From contig JAODMT010000013.1 in NCBI GenBank assembly GCA_025464975.1, positions 1 to 64,000 of the forward strand: a stretch of 64,000 bases of DNA, written 5' to 3'. Under the pieces are notes generated by a model. That model made no database searches. It was not told where the DNA came from and saw only the letters and a program-made list of their open reading frames with translations. The stretch is from Microbacteriaceae bacterium (GTDB lineage Bacteria > Actinomycetota > Actinomycetes > Actinomycetales > Microbacteriaceae). Of the stretch, positions 52,772-61,585 are shown in pieces. The translations under genes were made by a program, and so were the position numbers. Within the stretch, counting starts at the first letter, position 1, and every line of letters starts with the position of its first letter.

Positions 52772-53551
52772 TCACTCGAGATCGGTCGGAACGGAGTCCG
52801 GTGGGCTCACCCGGGTCGGGCCGAGGTCGATGAGGTTCTCCAGCCCGACAACCACGCCGCTGACCCCCGGAAGGGCCCGGAGGGCGAGCAGGATGCCTGA
52901 CTCGTATGAACTCGGATCCAACGTTTCGTGGGTCAGGGTGAGTACCTCGCCCGTTCCCCCGAAGATGACGTCTTGCCTCGCCACGACTCCCTGCATCCGC
53001 AGTGAGTGGATCGGAACGCTGGAGACCTGCTGGCCGCGAGCGCGCTGGTCTGCGTGCGGGGCGATCACCGGACCGAGGGCGGCCCGAGCGTTTCCGATGA
53101 GCTCGGCCGTGCGAACGGCGGTGCCTGAGGGCGAGTCGACCTTCGATGCCCGGTGCGCTTCGACAATCTCGATCGAGTCGTAGAACCGAGCGGCCATTGC
53201 CGCAAACGAGGTCGCAAGCACCGAGCCGATCGAGAAGTTGGGGATGATGATTGCCGCGGCACCGAGCGCCTCGGCGACCATGCGGTTTTCGAGCGACGAG
53301 ATGCGGGCGGCTGTCCAGCCGCTGGTTCCCACGAGCACTCTCTTGCCGTGCCCAACGGCGAAGTCAACAACGCCCTGACTGACCGAGGGGACGGTGACAT
53401 CGATGACCAGATCGGCCGCGAGCATCTCATCGAGTCGAGAGGCCGAGTCGAGTCGTGCGACGAGCTCGAAGTCCGCCGTCTCCTCGACGAGTCGCGAAAC
53501 GAGCTGGCCCATTCTGCCCGTCGCGCCGACAACGGCGACCGTGATTGTCAT
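52772..53551 (-). CDS. dapB: 4-hydroxy-tetrahydrodipicolinate reductase
   Basis: Second step of the pathway after DapA. The 259-residue product has the nucleotide loop VGATGRMG at 8-15, EAHRASK at 131-137 with the catalytic His and Lys, and SPSGTA at 140-145. Most homologues have two adjacent His in that motif; here the second is Arg, but the catalytic pair is kept. ATG at 53551 is supported by TAGATT 7 nt upstream. Confidence 0.93.
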   Translation of the reverse strand: MTITVAVVGATGRMGQLVSRLVEETADFELVARLDSASRLDEMLAADLVIDVTVPSVSQGVVDFAVGHGKRVLVGTSGWTAARISSLENRMVAEALGAAAIIIPNFSIGSVLATSFAAMAARFYDSIEIVEAHRASKVDSPSGTAVRTAELIGNARAALGPVIAPHADQRARGQQVSSVPIHSLRMQGVVARQDVIFGGTGEVLTLTHETLDPSSYESGILLALRALPGVSGVVVGLENLIDLGPTRVSPPDSVPTDLE

Positions 53552-53558
53552 GTCGCCA

Positions 53559-53564
53559 AATCTA
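53559..53564 (-). promoter_or_regulatory. Leaderless-type -10 box of dapB
   Basis: TAGATT on the minus strand, 7 nt before ATG. It coincides with the expected -35 region of the divergent GNAT gene. Confidence 0.5.
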
Positions 53565-53578
53565 CCAAGCGGCCACCG

Positions 53579-53584
53579 TAGGCT
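53579..53584 (+). promoter_or_regulatory. Leaderless-type -10 box of the GNAT gene
   Basis: TAGGCT, 7 nt before ATG at 53592; no ribosome site. Confidence 0.5.
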
Positions 53585-53591
53585 TGTGCGC

Positions 53592-54077
53592 ATGGATCAG
53601 AATGAGGTCATTCGATGGCGGGAGGTCTCGACGGATGACGCAGCCGCCCACCGCCTTCTGACCGAATACTTCGACAGCCGGGTCGCCGGAGTCCCAGACG
53701 GGCAGTATCGCAAGAGACTCTCCCCCGCGGCGGATTTCGTTCCGCCGAACGGTAGTTTTCTCATTCTCGAACGCGGCGGGGTGGATGCGGGGTGCGGCGG
53801 CATCCGCAAGCTCGACGCGAACGACCCGGTCGTGATGTTCGAGGTTAAGCACCTGTTTGTGCGACCGTCGGCGCGCGGCCTCGGCCTCGGCCGTCTGCTG
53901 CTCGAGGAGCTCGAGGAGCGAGCGGTGCGGCTTGGCGCGACCGAACTCGTGCTCGACACCAACGCGAGCCTCGAGGCCGCGGCCGGGCTGTATCGGTCAT
54001 CCGGTTTCTTCGATGTCCCCGCGTACAACGACAACCCGAACGCGACCAATTGGTACCGCAAGGAGCTCGTCGGCTAG
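53592..54077 (+). CDS. GNAT-family N-acetyltransferase
   Basis: A 161-residue acetyltransferase. The acetyl-CoA loop is in VKHLFVRPSARGLGLGRLLLEELEERA, and a C-terminal GLYRSSGFFDVPAYNDNP follows. Substrate unknown. The frame is open upstream to 53394 but that part lies over dapB. Confidence 0.88.
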   Translation: MDQNEVIRWREVSTDDAAAHRLLTEYFDSRVAGVPDGQYRKRLSPAADFVPPNGSFLILERGGVDAGCGGIRKLDANDPVVMFEVKHLFVRPSARGLGLGRLLLEELEERAVRLGATELVLDTNASLEAAAGLYRSSGFFDVPAYNDNPNATNWYRKELVG

Positions 54078-54676
54078 AACGGCTGCCCCTCCGGCAGTCC
54101 GGTGCGCAACTCGGCCGGCAGGTGGCCGAGGTCGTTGTGCGCGATGAGCACCGGGGGCTTCGCCGACCGCACCCGGATGATGGTCAGTCCGCAGTTTGCC
54201 TGGTTGAGTCCCATCCAGCGCCAGTCCGGCGCGTTGAAGACCTCACGCACGAACCACGCGATCACGAAATTGTGCGTGATGAGCAGGTCGTGGCGATCTT
54301 CGCGCGCCGGGGTTAGCCATTCGGCCGTCGCATCGGCCATTTGCGCCTTGCCGGCCTCGATCTCGTCCTCGGTCACCGATCCGAAAAATGGTGCGAAGGC
54401 GTGAGGCATGTCCGGCGTCGGCCCGGACGGGACGCAGTCGAAGAGCAGCGCCGACGGCTTCGCATCGAGGCTCGGCATGCTCGCCGTCATGATGCGCGCC
54501 GTCTCCTCCGTGCGCTGGAGCGGTGAGTGCCACGCACCGGTGAATGGCACACCGCTCAATCGATCCGCGACAAGCTTCGCCTGGCGTTTGCCCCGCCCGG
54601 AAAGCGGGCCGTCCGGCATTCCGTGCTCGGCATCCTGCTGCTCGCCGTGACGCACGAGATATATGAAGTGGGACAT
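54074..54676 (-). CDS. Histidine phosphatase family protein
   Basis: A 200-residue phosphoglycerate-mutase-like protein with the phospho-accepting RHGEQ at 9-13, PLSGRGKRQA, a conserved Arg in SPLQRTEETA and the second His in LLITHNFV. Probably a phosphatase of unknown substrate. AGGA precedes the ATG. Its stop region overlaps the convergent GNAT stop by 4 nt. Confidence 0.88.
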   Translation of the reverse strand: MSHFIYLVRHGEQQDAEHGMPDGPLSGRGKRQAKLVADRLSGVPFTGAWHSPLQRTEETARIMTASMPSLDAKPSALLFDCVPSGPTPDMPHAFAPFFGSVTEDEIEAGKAQMADATAEWLTPAREDRHDLLITHNFVIAWFVREVFNAPDWRWMGLNQANCGLTIIRVRSAKPPVLIAHNDLGHLPAELRTGLPEGQPF

Positions 54677-54719
54677 CTTTGTTCCTGTGCTCTGTTCTGT
54701 GCTCTACGGGTGTGTCGAT

Positions 54720-54758
54720 TGTCGGGTCTGAATGTCGGGTCTGGATGTCGGGTCTGGT
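54720..54758. repeat. Three tandem 13-bp repeats
   Basis: TGTCGGGTCTGRW repeated three times between the phosphatase and the M16 peptidase gene. The arrays at 57196-57234 also have a 13-bp period but a different sequence. Confidence 0.8.
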
Positions 54759-54784
54759 CGGGGCGTCGACCCAGGCGATGGCGC

Positions 54785-56155
54785 CTAGGCGTTTACGGGT
54801 TCTCCGGGGCTCTTTTCGCTGGCTATGCCGTCGAACGTTGTGGCGTCGACCGTGCCAACGGCGGCGATCGACAGCGGGCGCGAGACGAGCTCGGCTGCGA
54901 GTTCACGCACGTCCGTCGGCGTCACGAGCGCGAGGCGGCGGAGGGACTCGTCGAGGTCGGCGAACTCGCCGAGGGTGATCTCGGAGCGCCCGAGCCGCGA
55001 CATCCGGGTGTCGGAGTCCTCGAGCGCGAGCGCCGAGGCGCCGCTGAGCTGGCCGACCGCTCGACGCATCTCGTCCTCGGTTACCCCTCCACTTCCGAGC
55101 CGGGTGAACTCCGACAGCAGAAGCTCGGCAACCTGCCCAACCTTTGCCGGCGAGCATCCCGCGTACAACCCGAACAGTCCCGCATCCGAGTAGCTTGGCG
55201 AGAACGAGTAGACCGAGTAGGCGAGTCCGCGCTTTTCTCTGACCTCCTGGAAAAGCCGGGACGACATCCCGCCGCCGAGAATCGAGTTGAGCACCGCCAT
55301 GGTCGAACGGCGGTCATCGGAAGCGGCGATGCCAGTCACGCCCATGAGGATGTTCGCTTGTTCGATGGGGCGCTGAACGATAACGAGCGGACTGCCACGA
55401 TCAATGTGCACGTGAGACGCATCGCGGCGTTCGACAGGTGCGGCCTCGACCGTAAGATCCCAGCCCGCCGCGGTGAGCGCCAGCTCAACTCGCGCGACCA
55501 GTTCATCGTGATCAACGGCTCCTGCGACGGTAATGACCAGGTCCCGAGCCCGGTAGTTCGCACGATAGTGCGCTACGACCGAATCGCGCGTCGCGGCCTC
55601 GATGGTCTCCGGGCTGCCGCCGATTGGCCGGCCGAGAGGATGTTCGCCCAGCACCGCCTCGAAGAAGCGTTCGCTGGTGACGTCCGAGGGGTCGTCGTCG
55701 GCCATGGCGAGTTCCTCGAGGATCACGCCGCGCTCGTTCTCGAATTCGGTCGGGTCGATAATCGACGAGGTCAGCATGTCGGACAGCACATCGACCGCCA
55801 TCGGCAGGTCCCGGTCTTGCACCTTCGCGTAGTAGCAGGTGTATTCCTTCGCGGTCATCGCGTTGTGCTCGCCGCCGACGGCATCGAAACTGACAGCGAT
55901 ATCCAGCGCCGTCCGCGACGGGGTGCCCTTGAACAGAAGGTGTTCGAGGAAATGTGTGCTCCCGAACGTGTCGGGAAGCTCGTCCCGCGACCCGACGGCA
56001 ACCCAGTACCCGACGGTCGCGCTGCGGGCGCCGGGGACCTGCTCGCTGAGGATTCGGACGCCGCTCGGAAGAACGCTTCGCCGAACCAGAGAGTCTCCCG
56101 AGGCGGTGAATCGGAGCTCGGGAAGGTCAAGCGGAAGCGGGACTGCAGCGTTCAT
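54785..56155 (-). CDS. M16-family zinc peptidase (processing-peptidase-like)
   Basis: A 456-residue metallopeptidase with the inverted zinc motif HFLEH at 68-72, a distal Glu in the NERGVILEEL helix and the C-terminal inactive half. It is the counterpart of the PepR-type gene normally found next to pnp. ATG at 56155 is supported by TAGGCT 7 nt upstream. Here pnp is 3.1 kb away. Confidence 0.93.
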   Translation of the reverse strand: MNAAVPLPLDLPELRFTASGDSLVRRSVLPSGVRILSEQVPGARSATVGYWVAVGSRDELPDTFGSTHFLEHLLFKGTPSRTALDIAVSFDAVGGEHNAMTAKEYTCYYAKVQDRDLPMAVDVLSDMLTSSIIDPTEFENERGVILEELAMADDDPSDVTSERFFEAVLGEHPLGRPIGGSPETIEAATRDSVVAHYRANYRARDLVITVAGAVDHDELVARVELALTAAGWDLTVEAAPVERRDASHVHIDRGSPLVIVQRPIEQANILMGVTGIAASDDRRSTMAVLNSILGGGMSSRLFQEVREKRGLAYSVYSFSPSYSDAGLFGLYAGCSPAKVGQVAELLLSEFTRLGSGGVTEDEMRRAVGQLSGASALALEDSDTRMSRLGRSEITLGEFADLDESLRRLALVTPTDVRELAAELVSRPLSIAAVGTVDATTFDGIASEKSPGEPVNA

Positions 56156-56162
56156 TGAACCG

Positions 56163-56168
56163 AGCCTA
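56163..56168 (-). promoter_or_regulatory. Leaderless-type -10 box of the M16 peptidase gene
   Basis: TAGGCT on the minus strand, 7 nt before ATG. The nearby hairpin GGCTACCCC/GGGGTAGCC (56227-56251) lies upstream of this promoter. Confidence 0.5.
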
Positions 56169-56297
56169 CGTCACCGCCGAGGATGGGGCCTGTGTGCCTC
56201 GGGTGGGCCGCGCACCCGTCAACCCGGGCTACCCCCCGCACTGGGGTAGCCGTTCGTGCAGAAAATGGAGGACAAACCGACCTGTCTGTCCGCACGC

Positions 56298-56373
56298 TGT
56301 GTTACTGTTTCAAAGTCAAGTGAACGACCCGAGGTTCACTCGGACCTTCCCTCCTCGAGGGAAGGGAATTTTT
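56298..56373 (+). ncRNA. Candidate small RNA or attenuated leader upstream of the TetR gene
   Basis: An extended -10 box TGTTACTGT (56300-56308) is followed by GTGAAC (56320-56325) and GTTCAC (56334-56339), and by CCGA (56329-56332) and TCGG (56340-56343), an arrangement that can form a short H-type pseudoknot. A 9-bp terminator stem (56345-56353 with 56357-56365) then ends in GAATTTTTA. The transcript would be about 60 nt. It points toward the TetR gene, so it may be a premature-termination product of that gene's leader. The rest of the 345-nt spacer has one more hairpin (56385-56391 with 56399-56405). Confidence 0.45.
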
Positions 56374-56500
56374 ATCCAGCACGACCGCAAACCCGAATTT
56401 TGCGGGGCACGAACACCGGCTCCTTTTCCCCCAATCTGGATCCGGTTAGCTGCCAACGGCTTTGAGGACACCTAGCCGAATTGCCAGAGGGAGCCACGCT

Positions 56501-57127
56501 GTGCCGATTGTTGAAACCATTCCGATCGGCCAGCGTGCCCCCTGGGCAGCCTTCCCTCGTGAGACTTCCGTCGCACCGGCCAAGCGCCGCATCCTCGAGA
56601 CTGCGAACCGACTGTTCTACGACGAGGGTATCCGAAGTGTGGGAATCGATCGTCTGATCAGCGAATCCGGCGTGACAAAAGCGACCTTCTACAAGCACTA
56701 CGGGTCGAAGGACCGACTGATCATCGAATACATCACCCAGCGCCACGACTATGTGAGGGCTCGGTTCGAGGGCATCATCGAGCAGGCGGAAACGCCGGAG
56801 GTCGGGATTCGCTCCATCATGTCCGCCGTGGTCGTCGAGGTCAACTCTCCCGGTTTTCGTGGGTGTCCGTTCCTCAACGCCGCGACCGAATTCCCCGATC
56901 CCCGTCACCCCGTGCGCGTCATTGTGGCCGATCACCGCGAGTGGTACGCCGAGGTGCTCACTGCCCTCCTGAGGGCGCTGGGACATCCACTGCCCGGCGA
57001 CGGGGCGGACGAATTTGTGTTGGCCCGCGATGGCGCAATGGCGGGCGGATACGCGAGCGATCCGATCGCGGCGACGACCGCATTCACGCGCCTCTCCGAG
57101 CGGATCCTCGCCGACGTCAGCCGCTGA
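56501..57127 (+). CDS. TetR/AcrR-family transcriptional regulator
   Basis: A 208-residue repressor-type regulator. The helix-turn-helix covers about residues 27-75 (RRILETANRLFYDEGIRSVGI, then GVTKATFYKHYGSKD); the rest is a helical ligand-binding domain. GTG at 56501 is chosen for AGAGGGAG at good distance. It is convergent with the aldo/keto reductase, so a link between the two is only suggested by proximity. Confidence 0.9.
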   Translation: MPIVETIPIGQRAPWAAFPRETSVAPAKRRILETANRLFYDEGIRSVGIDRLISESGVTKATFYKHYGSKDRLIIEYITQRHDYVRARFEGIIEQAETPEVGIRSIMSAVVVEVNSPGFRGCPFLNAATEFPDPRHPVRVIVADHREWYAEVLTALLRALGHPLPGDGADEFVLARDGAMAGGYASDPIAATTAFTRLSERILADVSR

Positions 57128-57195
57128 CCGTCGGCGTTCGTCAACGCTTGCCACAACGGGCCGGCGAGACAGCGCCGGTAACGTCGCTGGTCAGA

Positions 57196-57234
57196 CAGCG
57201 CGATCAGGCAGCGCGATCAGGCAGCGCGATCAGA
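57196..57234. repeat. Three tandem 13-bp repeats at the end of the reductase gene
   Basis: CAGCGCGATCAGG is repeated three times (last base changed in copy three). The array runs into the stop codon of the aldo/keto reductase. Confidence 0.85.
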
Positions 57235-58234
57235 AGCTTGCGCGCTGCGAGGACGACGCACGGTCAAGGCTCGCCACCTGGTGGCGGCCAAGCTGTATGG
57301 CGGCCGCAGCGACGAGCTCCTTGACCTGGCTCGGGTGCGTGGCACTTGCGACGGGCGCAACGACGTTCGGTTTCGTCAGCAACCACGCGAGCGCGACCGT
57401 CGCGACGCTGACCTGCTGTTCCCGTGCGACCTGATCCAGCGCCCCGAGCACGCGTTGACCTCGTTTGGTCACGTAGCGGGCCAGATCGGTACCGCGACTG
57501 TTCTTCGCCAGGTCGGCGCGGGAGCGATACTTTCCCGTGAGGAAGCCACTCGCGAGAGCGAATCGTGGCATCACACCAAGGCGCTGCTGTGAGGCGACGC
57601 CGGCCAAGTCGCCCTCGTATTCCGTGCGGTGCATGAGGTTGTAGTGGTTCTGCAGCGCGATCATGGGCGCGACACCAAGCTGGGCCGCGATCACGCGCGC
57701 CTCGATGAGTCGGTTTCCGGAGTGATCGGATGCGCCGAAGTGTCGCACCTTGCCGGACCGGATTGCATCATCGACGGCCAGCAGGGTCTCTTCAAACGGA
57801 ACGTCCGGATCGTCGACGTGTAGATACACAAGGTCGAGATAGTCGGTCTGAAGCCGTTCAAGGGAGGCGTTGATCGCCCGCGATATGGCCTTGGCCGTCA
57901 CCCCACCGTTGTCGCCGCTCTTCCCGACCTTCGTCGCGACCACCATGCCGGCCCGAACCCGCCGGTCGCGCATCCAATTGCCGATCATGATCTCGCTTCG
58001 GCCCGCGGCGTAGGAATCGGCGGTGTCGATGAAGTTGCCGCCGTGCTCGAAATAGGTGTCGAGAATGCCATTCGCCGCAGCGTCATCCGCGGTCCAACCG
58101 AAGACATTTCCCCCGATGGCCAGGGGGAAGACTCTCAGCGGTGATTGGCCGAGCGGCCGGCGAATGGGCAGCGCGACCTCGAGAGTGGGCTCGCCAACCA
58201 GAGAGGTGACCGGTTGTGGCATAACCTGCGTCAT
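57230..58234 (-). CDS. Aldo/keto reductase
   Basis: A 334-residue NADPH-dependent oxidoreductase with the tetrad region NFIDTADSYAAGRSE (Asp, Tyr), VVATKVG (Lys) and LVYLHVDDPD (His). ATG at 58234 is preferred over GTG at 58240, because GGGAGG sits 5 nt before it. The physiological substrate is unknown. It belongs to the accessory block between the M16 peptidase and pnp. Confidence 0.9.
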   Translation of the reverse strand: MTQVMPQPVTSLVGEPTLEVALPIRRPLGQSPLRVFPLAIGGNVFGWTADDAAANGILDTYFEHGGNFIDTADSYAAGRSEIMIGNWMRDRRVRAGMVVATKVGKSGDNGGVTAKAISRAINASLERLQTDYLDLVYLHVDDPDVPFEETLLAVDDAIRSGKVRHFGASDHSGNRLIEARVIAAQLGVAPMIALQNHYNLMHRTEYEGDLAGVASQQRLGVMPRFALASGFLTGKYRSRADLAKNSRGTDLARYVTKRGQRVLGALDQVAREQQVSVATVALAWLLTKPNVVAPVASATHPSQVKELVAAAAIQLGRHQVASLDRASSSQRASF

Positions 58235-58593
58235 TTGCACCTCCCGATGTCGACATTCACAGTAATTCAGACAATAGACGGCAGCAGCGAAAAGGGGCGT
58301 CGCGCGCGCCCAACCTTGCCGGAGTTACTCAATCGTTACCCACCCATCGTCGGCTTCCCGGTGCGTCTGCTGTGAGTTGGCAGTGTGGGGCTGATCCCAA
58401 GGACGTTGATTGCTTGCGCATAGATAAGCTTTTTATGGTTCAAGGGTGCGGCATCGAGGCGTTGCCGAGGATTCACCACCCACAGCGTGTGGCGGACCCG
58501 CCACAGTCGCGCCAGGACTCTAACCGGGCATAGAAGGGCCGTCTCATCGGATTGCACCGAGGCGGCCCTTCGCCAACGAAAGGAAGCAATTAC
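58235..58593. other. Spacer between the aldo/keto reductase and PEBP genes
   Basis: A 359-nt divergent spacer. It holds TGTGGCGG (58488-58495) followed closely by CCGCCACA, and a 10-bp inverted repeat with one mismatch (58536-58545 with 58559-58568) about 25 nt before the PEBP start. No T-run follows either. No ORF with protein-like features is visible. Confidence 0.4.
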
Positions 58594-59109
58594 ATGACAA
58601 ACGACCCCAACTGGCGTCTGCCGGAAGTACCGGCCTTCACACTCGAGAGCGATGACTTCTCGGATGGTGAGACGTTGCCGCAGTCGGCTCGCGCGGATAG
58701 CGGAAACCGATCGCCCGAGCTTCACTGGTCGGGCGCCCCCGAGGGCACCAAGAGCTTTGTGCTCACCCTCTTCGATCCCGATGCGCCGACCGGTAGCGGA
58801 TTCTGGCACTGGGCGATCTACAACATTCCGGCCGAGACCCGGTCGTTCCCGGGAGGGATCGGAACCGATCTGCCTGCCGGCGCCACGATGATCTCCAACG
58901 AGCTCGGCGCTGCCGAGTTCATGGGCGCCGCACCGCCCGCCGGCGACGGAACTCACCGCTACTTCTTCACAGTGAGCGCCCTGGATGTCGACTCTCTCGA
59001 CGTCCCGAACGGCGCGACCCCCGCGATCCTCGGCTTCACGCTGCGCCAGCACATCATCGGCCGCGCACAGCTGGTCGGAACGATGGAGACCGCGGCCGAC
59101 GCGGCCTGA
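58594..59109 (+). CDS. YbhB/YbcL-type phosphatidylethanolamine-binding-like protein
   Basis: A 171-residue protein of the Raf-kinase-inhibitor-like family. Family blocks are GNRSPELHWSGAPEGTKSF, LFDPDAPTGSGFWHWAIYNIP and GTHRYFFTVSALD. The biochemical role in bacteria is unclear. AAAGGAAG precedes the ATG; the 14 extra residues of the longer frame come from the upstream hairpin region. Confidence 0.9.
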   Translation: MTNDPNWRLPEVPAFTLESDDFSDGETLPQSARADSGNRSPELHWSGAPEGTKSFVLTLFDPDAPTGSGFWHWAIYNIPAETRSFPGGIGTDLPAGATMISNELGAAEFMGAAPPAGDGTHRYFFTVSALDVDSLDVPNGATPAILGFTLRQHIIGRAQLVGTMETAADAA

Positions 59110-59154
59110 CCTCACGTCCATCGCCGCTGTTGCTGCGCTGCCCGAGAAGTGAAT

Positions 59155-59225
59155 ACGCAGGAGATTCATCACGAGCGAACCCTTTTCACGGAAGAGGCGT
59201 CCGTTATGTGGTGAATTTCCTGCGT
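59155..59225. repeat. 71-bp inverted-repeat element
   Basis: Arms of 18 bp at 59155-59172 and 59208-59225 are inverted copies with two mismatches, separated by 35 nt. It lies between the PEBP stop and the terminator hairpin. It could be a mini-element, a second terminator-like RNA hairpin or a protein site. Confidence 0.6.
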
Positions 59226-59240
59226 TGTGGAGAGAACGCG

Positions 59241-59278
59241 AAAGGGCCCGCCCCACTCACGTGGGGCGGGCCCTTTTT
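59241..59278. terminator. Bidirectional intrinsic terminator
   Basis: A perfect 16-bp stem, AAAGGGCCCGCCCCAC (59241-59256) with its complement at 59261-59276, loop TCAC, followed by TTTTT on the plus strand. It separates the convergent PEBP and pnp genes and should stop both. Confidence 0.93.
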
Positions 59279-59290
59279 CGCGCGTTAGGC

Positions 59291-61585
59291 CTAGGCCTCG
59301 ACGGGAGCTCCGTCGGCCGGGCTGCCGACGAGGTCGCCAGTCGTGCCGCCGTCGGCGTCATCCGCCTCGACCGGGGCGAGCGACAGCTTTCCGCGGTCGT
59401 CGATCTTGGTGATCTCGACCTGGATCTTCTGTCCGACGACCAGCACGTCTTCGACGTTTTCGACGCGCTTCCCACCGGCGAGCTTGCGGACCTCGCTGAT
59501 GTGCAACAGTCCGTCCTTGCCCGGGGTGAGCGAGACGAAGGCACCGAAGGTGGCGATCTTGACAACGGTTCCGAGGAACCGCTCGCCGACCTCGGGGTTC
59601 AGCGGGTTCGCGATGGCGTTGACCGCCGCGCGTGCCGCCTCGGCCGACGGACCGTCGACCGCTCCGATGTAGACCGTTCCGTCGTCCTCAATCGAGATGT
59701 CGGCTCCGGTGTCGTCCTGGATCTGGTTGATCGTCTTGCCCTTCGGGCCGATCAGTTCGCCGATCTTGTCGATCGGGATCTGCACCGAGATCACGCGGGG
59801 CGCGGTCGGGGCCATCTCGTCCGGGGCGTCGATTGCGGCGTTCAACACGGCGAGAATCGCGGTGCGAGCCTCCTTGGCCTGCTTGAGCGCGCCATCGAGC
59901 ACGGATGACGGGAGCCCGGCGAGCTTCGTGTCGAGCTGAATGGCAGTGATGAACTCGCTAGTTCCGGCGACCTTGAAGTCCATGTCGCCGAGCGCGTCTT
60001 CCGCTCCGAGGATGTCGGTCAGCGCCGCATAGCGGGTCTGCCCGTCGACCTCATCGGAGACGAGTCCCATCGCGATACCCGCGACCGGGGCGCGCAGCGG
60101 CACACCGGCGTTGAGCAGCGAAAGGGTGGACGCACACACGGATCCCATCGAGGTCGACCCGTTGGAGCTCAGAGCCTCGGACACCTGGCGGATCGCGTAG
60201 GGGAACTCCTCGCGACTCGGCAGCACCGGAACGAGGGCGCGCTCGGCGAGGAAGCCGTGCCCGATCTCGCGGCGCTTGGGGCTTCCGACCCGACCGGTCT
60301 CACCGGTGGAGTAGGGCGGGAAGTTGTAGTGGTGCAGGTAGCGCTTCTTCTTCACCGGGGCGAGGGAGTCGATCTGCTGCTCCATCTTGAGCATGTTCAG
60401 AGTCGTGACCCCGAGGATCTGGGTCTCTCCGCGCTGGAAGATAGCCGAGCCGTGCACGCGAGGAATGACCTGAACCTCGGCGTCAAGGGCGCGGATGTCG
60501 GAGAGGCCTCGACCATCGATGCGCACGCCGTCCGTGAGGATGCGGCCGCGCACGATCTTCTTGGTGACGGACTTGTAGGCCGCACCGACCTGGCCGAGAG
60601 CGGCCTCCGGGAGGTTGCCGGACTCGATGAGGGCGACAACATGACCCTTCGCACGATCCTTGAGCGCGTCATCCGCGTTCTGGCGCTCAACCTTGTCGGC
60701 GATCTGGTAGATCCCCTTGAGCTCGTCGTAGGCGAACCCGGCGACGGCGTCGTAGGTGGCCTGCTCGTAGGGCGGGAACACCGGGTAATCGGCGATCGGC
60801 TTGGCCGACTGGGCGGCGAGCTCGAGCTGCGCCTTGATGAGCTGCTTGAGGAACGGCTTGGAAGCCTCGAGGCCCTGCGCGACGACGGCCTCGTCCGGCT
60901 TCGTCGCACCGCCCTTGATGAGGTTCCAGCTTCCCTCGGTTGCCTCGGCCTCGACCATCATGATCGCGACGTCTTCGTTACCGTCGTTGTCGGTCGTCAG
61001 GCGGCCGGCGACGGTGAGGTCGAAGACGGCCTCCTCGAGCTGCGAGTACTTGGGGAAGGCGACCCACTGGTCTGCGCCGTTGGAGCCCGGGATGAGGGCG
61101 AGGCGGATGCCGGCGACCGGTCCGTAGAACGGAAGGCCGGAGATTTGCGTCGAAGCGGAGGCCGCGTTGATCGCGAGGGCGTCGTAGAACTCGTCGGGCG
61201 CGATGGACAGAACGGTGATGACGATCTGGACCTCGTTGCGCAAGCCCTCGACGAAGGTCGGACGAAGCGGGCGGTCGATCAGTCGACAGACCAGGATGGC
61301 CTCGGTCGACGGGCGACCTTCGCGACGGAAGAACGAGCCGGGGATCTTGCCTGCCGCGTAGGAGCGCTCCTCGACGTCGACCGTCAGTGGGAAGAAGTCG
61401 AAGCCCTCGCGGGGGTGCTTGCCGGCCGAGGTGGCCGACAGGATCATGGTTTCCTCATCGAGGTACGCGGCGACGGCACCCTGTGCCTGCTGCGCGAGGC
61501 GACCGGTCTCGAAACGGACCGTGCGCGTGCCGAACTTGCCGTTGTCGATAACGGTTTCGGCGAATTTGATTTCTGGACCCTCCAT
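59291..61585 (-). CDS. pnp: Polyribonucleotide nucleotidyltransferase
   Basis: A phosphorolytic 3'-5' exoribonuclease, 764 residues. Two RNase PH domains flank a helical region; a KH domain ([18 protein letters not shown]) and an S1 domain ([15 protein letters not shown] to DGLLHISEV) lie at the C-terminus. The start codon is ATG at 61585 with AAAGGAG about 13 nt upstream. rpsO, often just before pnp, is not present here. Confidence 0.97.
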   Translation of the reverse strand: MEGPEIKFAETVIDNGKFGTRTVRFETGRLAQQAQGAVAAYLDEETMILSATSAGKHPREGFDFFPLTVDVEERSYAAGKIPGSFFRREGRPSTEAILVCRLIDRPLRPTFVEGLRNEVQIVITVLSIAPDEFYDALAINAASASTQISGLPFYGPVAGIRLALIPGSNGADQWVAFPKYSQLEEAVFDLTVAGRLTTDNDGNEDVAIMMVEAEATEGSWNLIKGGATKPDEAVVAQGLEASKPFLKQLIKAQLELAAQSAKPIADYPVFPPYEQATYDAVAGFAYDELKGIYQIADKVERQNADDALKDRAKGHVVALIESGNLPEAALGQVGAAYKSVTKKIVRGRILTDGVRIDGRGLSDIRALDAEVQVIPRVHGSAIFQRGETQILGVTTLNMLKMEQQIDSLAPVKKKRYLHHYNFPPYSTGETGRVGSPKRREIGHGFLAERALVPVLPSREEFPYAIRQVSEALSSNGSTSMGSVCASTLSLLNAGVPLRAPVAGIAMGLVSDEVDGQTRYAALTDILGAEDALGDMDFKVAGTSEFITAIQLDTKLAGLPSSVLDGALKQAKEARTAILAVLNAAIDAPDEMAPTAPRVISVQIPIDKIGELIGPKGKTINQIQDDTGADISIEDDGTVYIGAVDGPSAEAARAAVNAIANPLNPEVGERFLGTVVKIATFGAFVSLTPGKDGLLHISEVRKLAGGKRVENVEDVLVVGQKIQVEITKIDDRGKLSLAPVEADDADGGTTGDLVGSPADGAPVEA

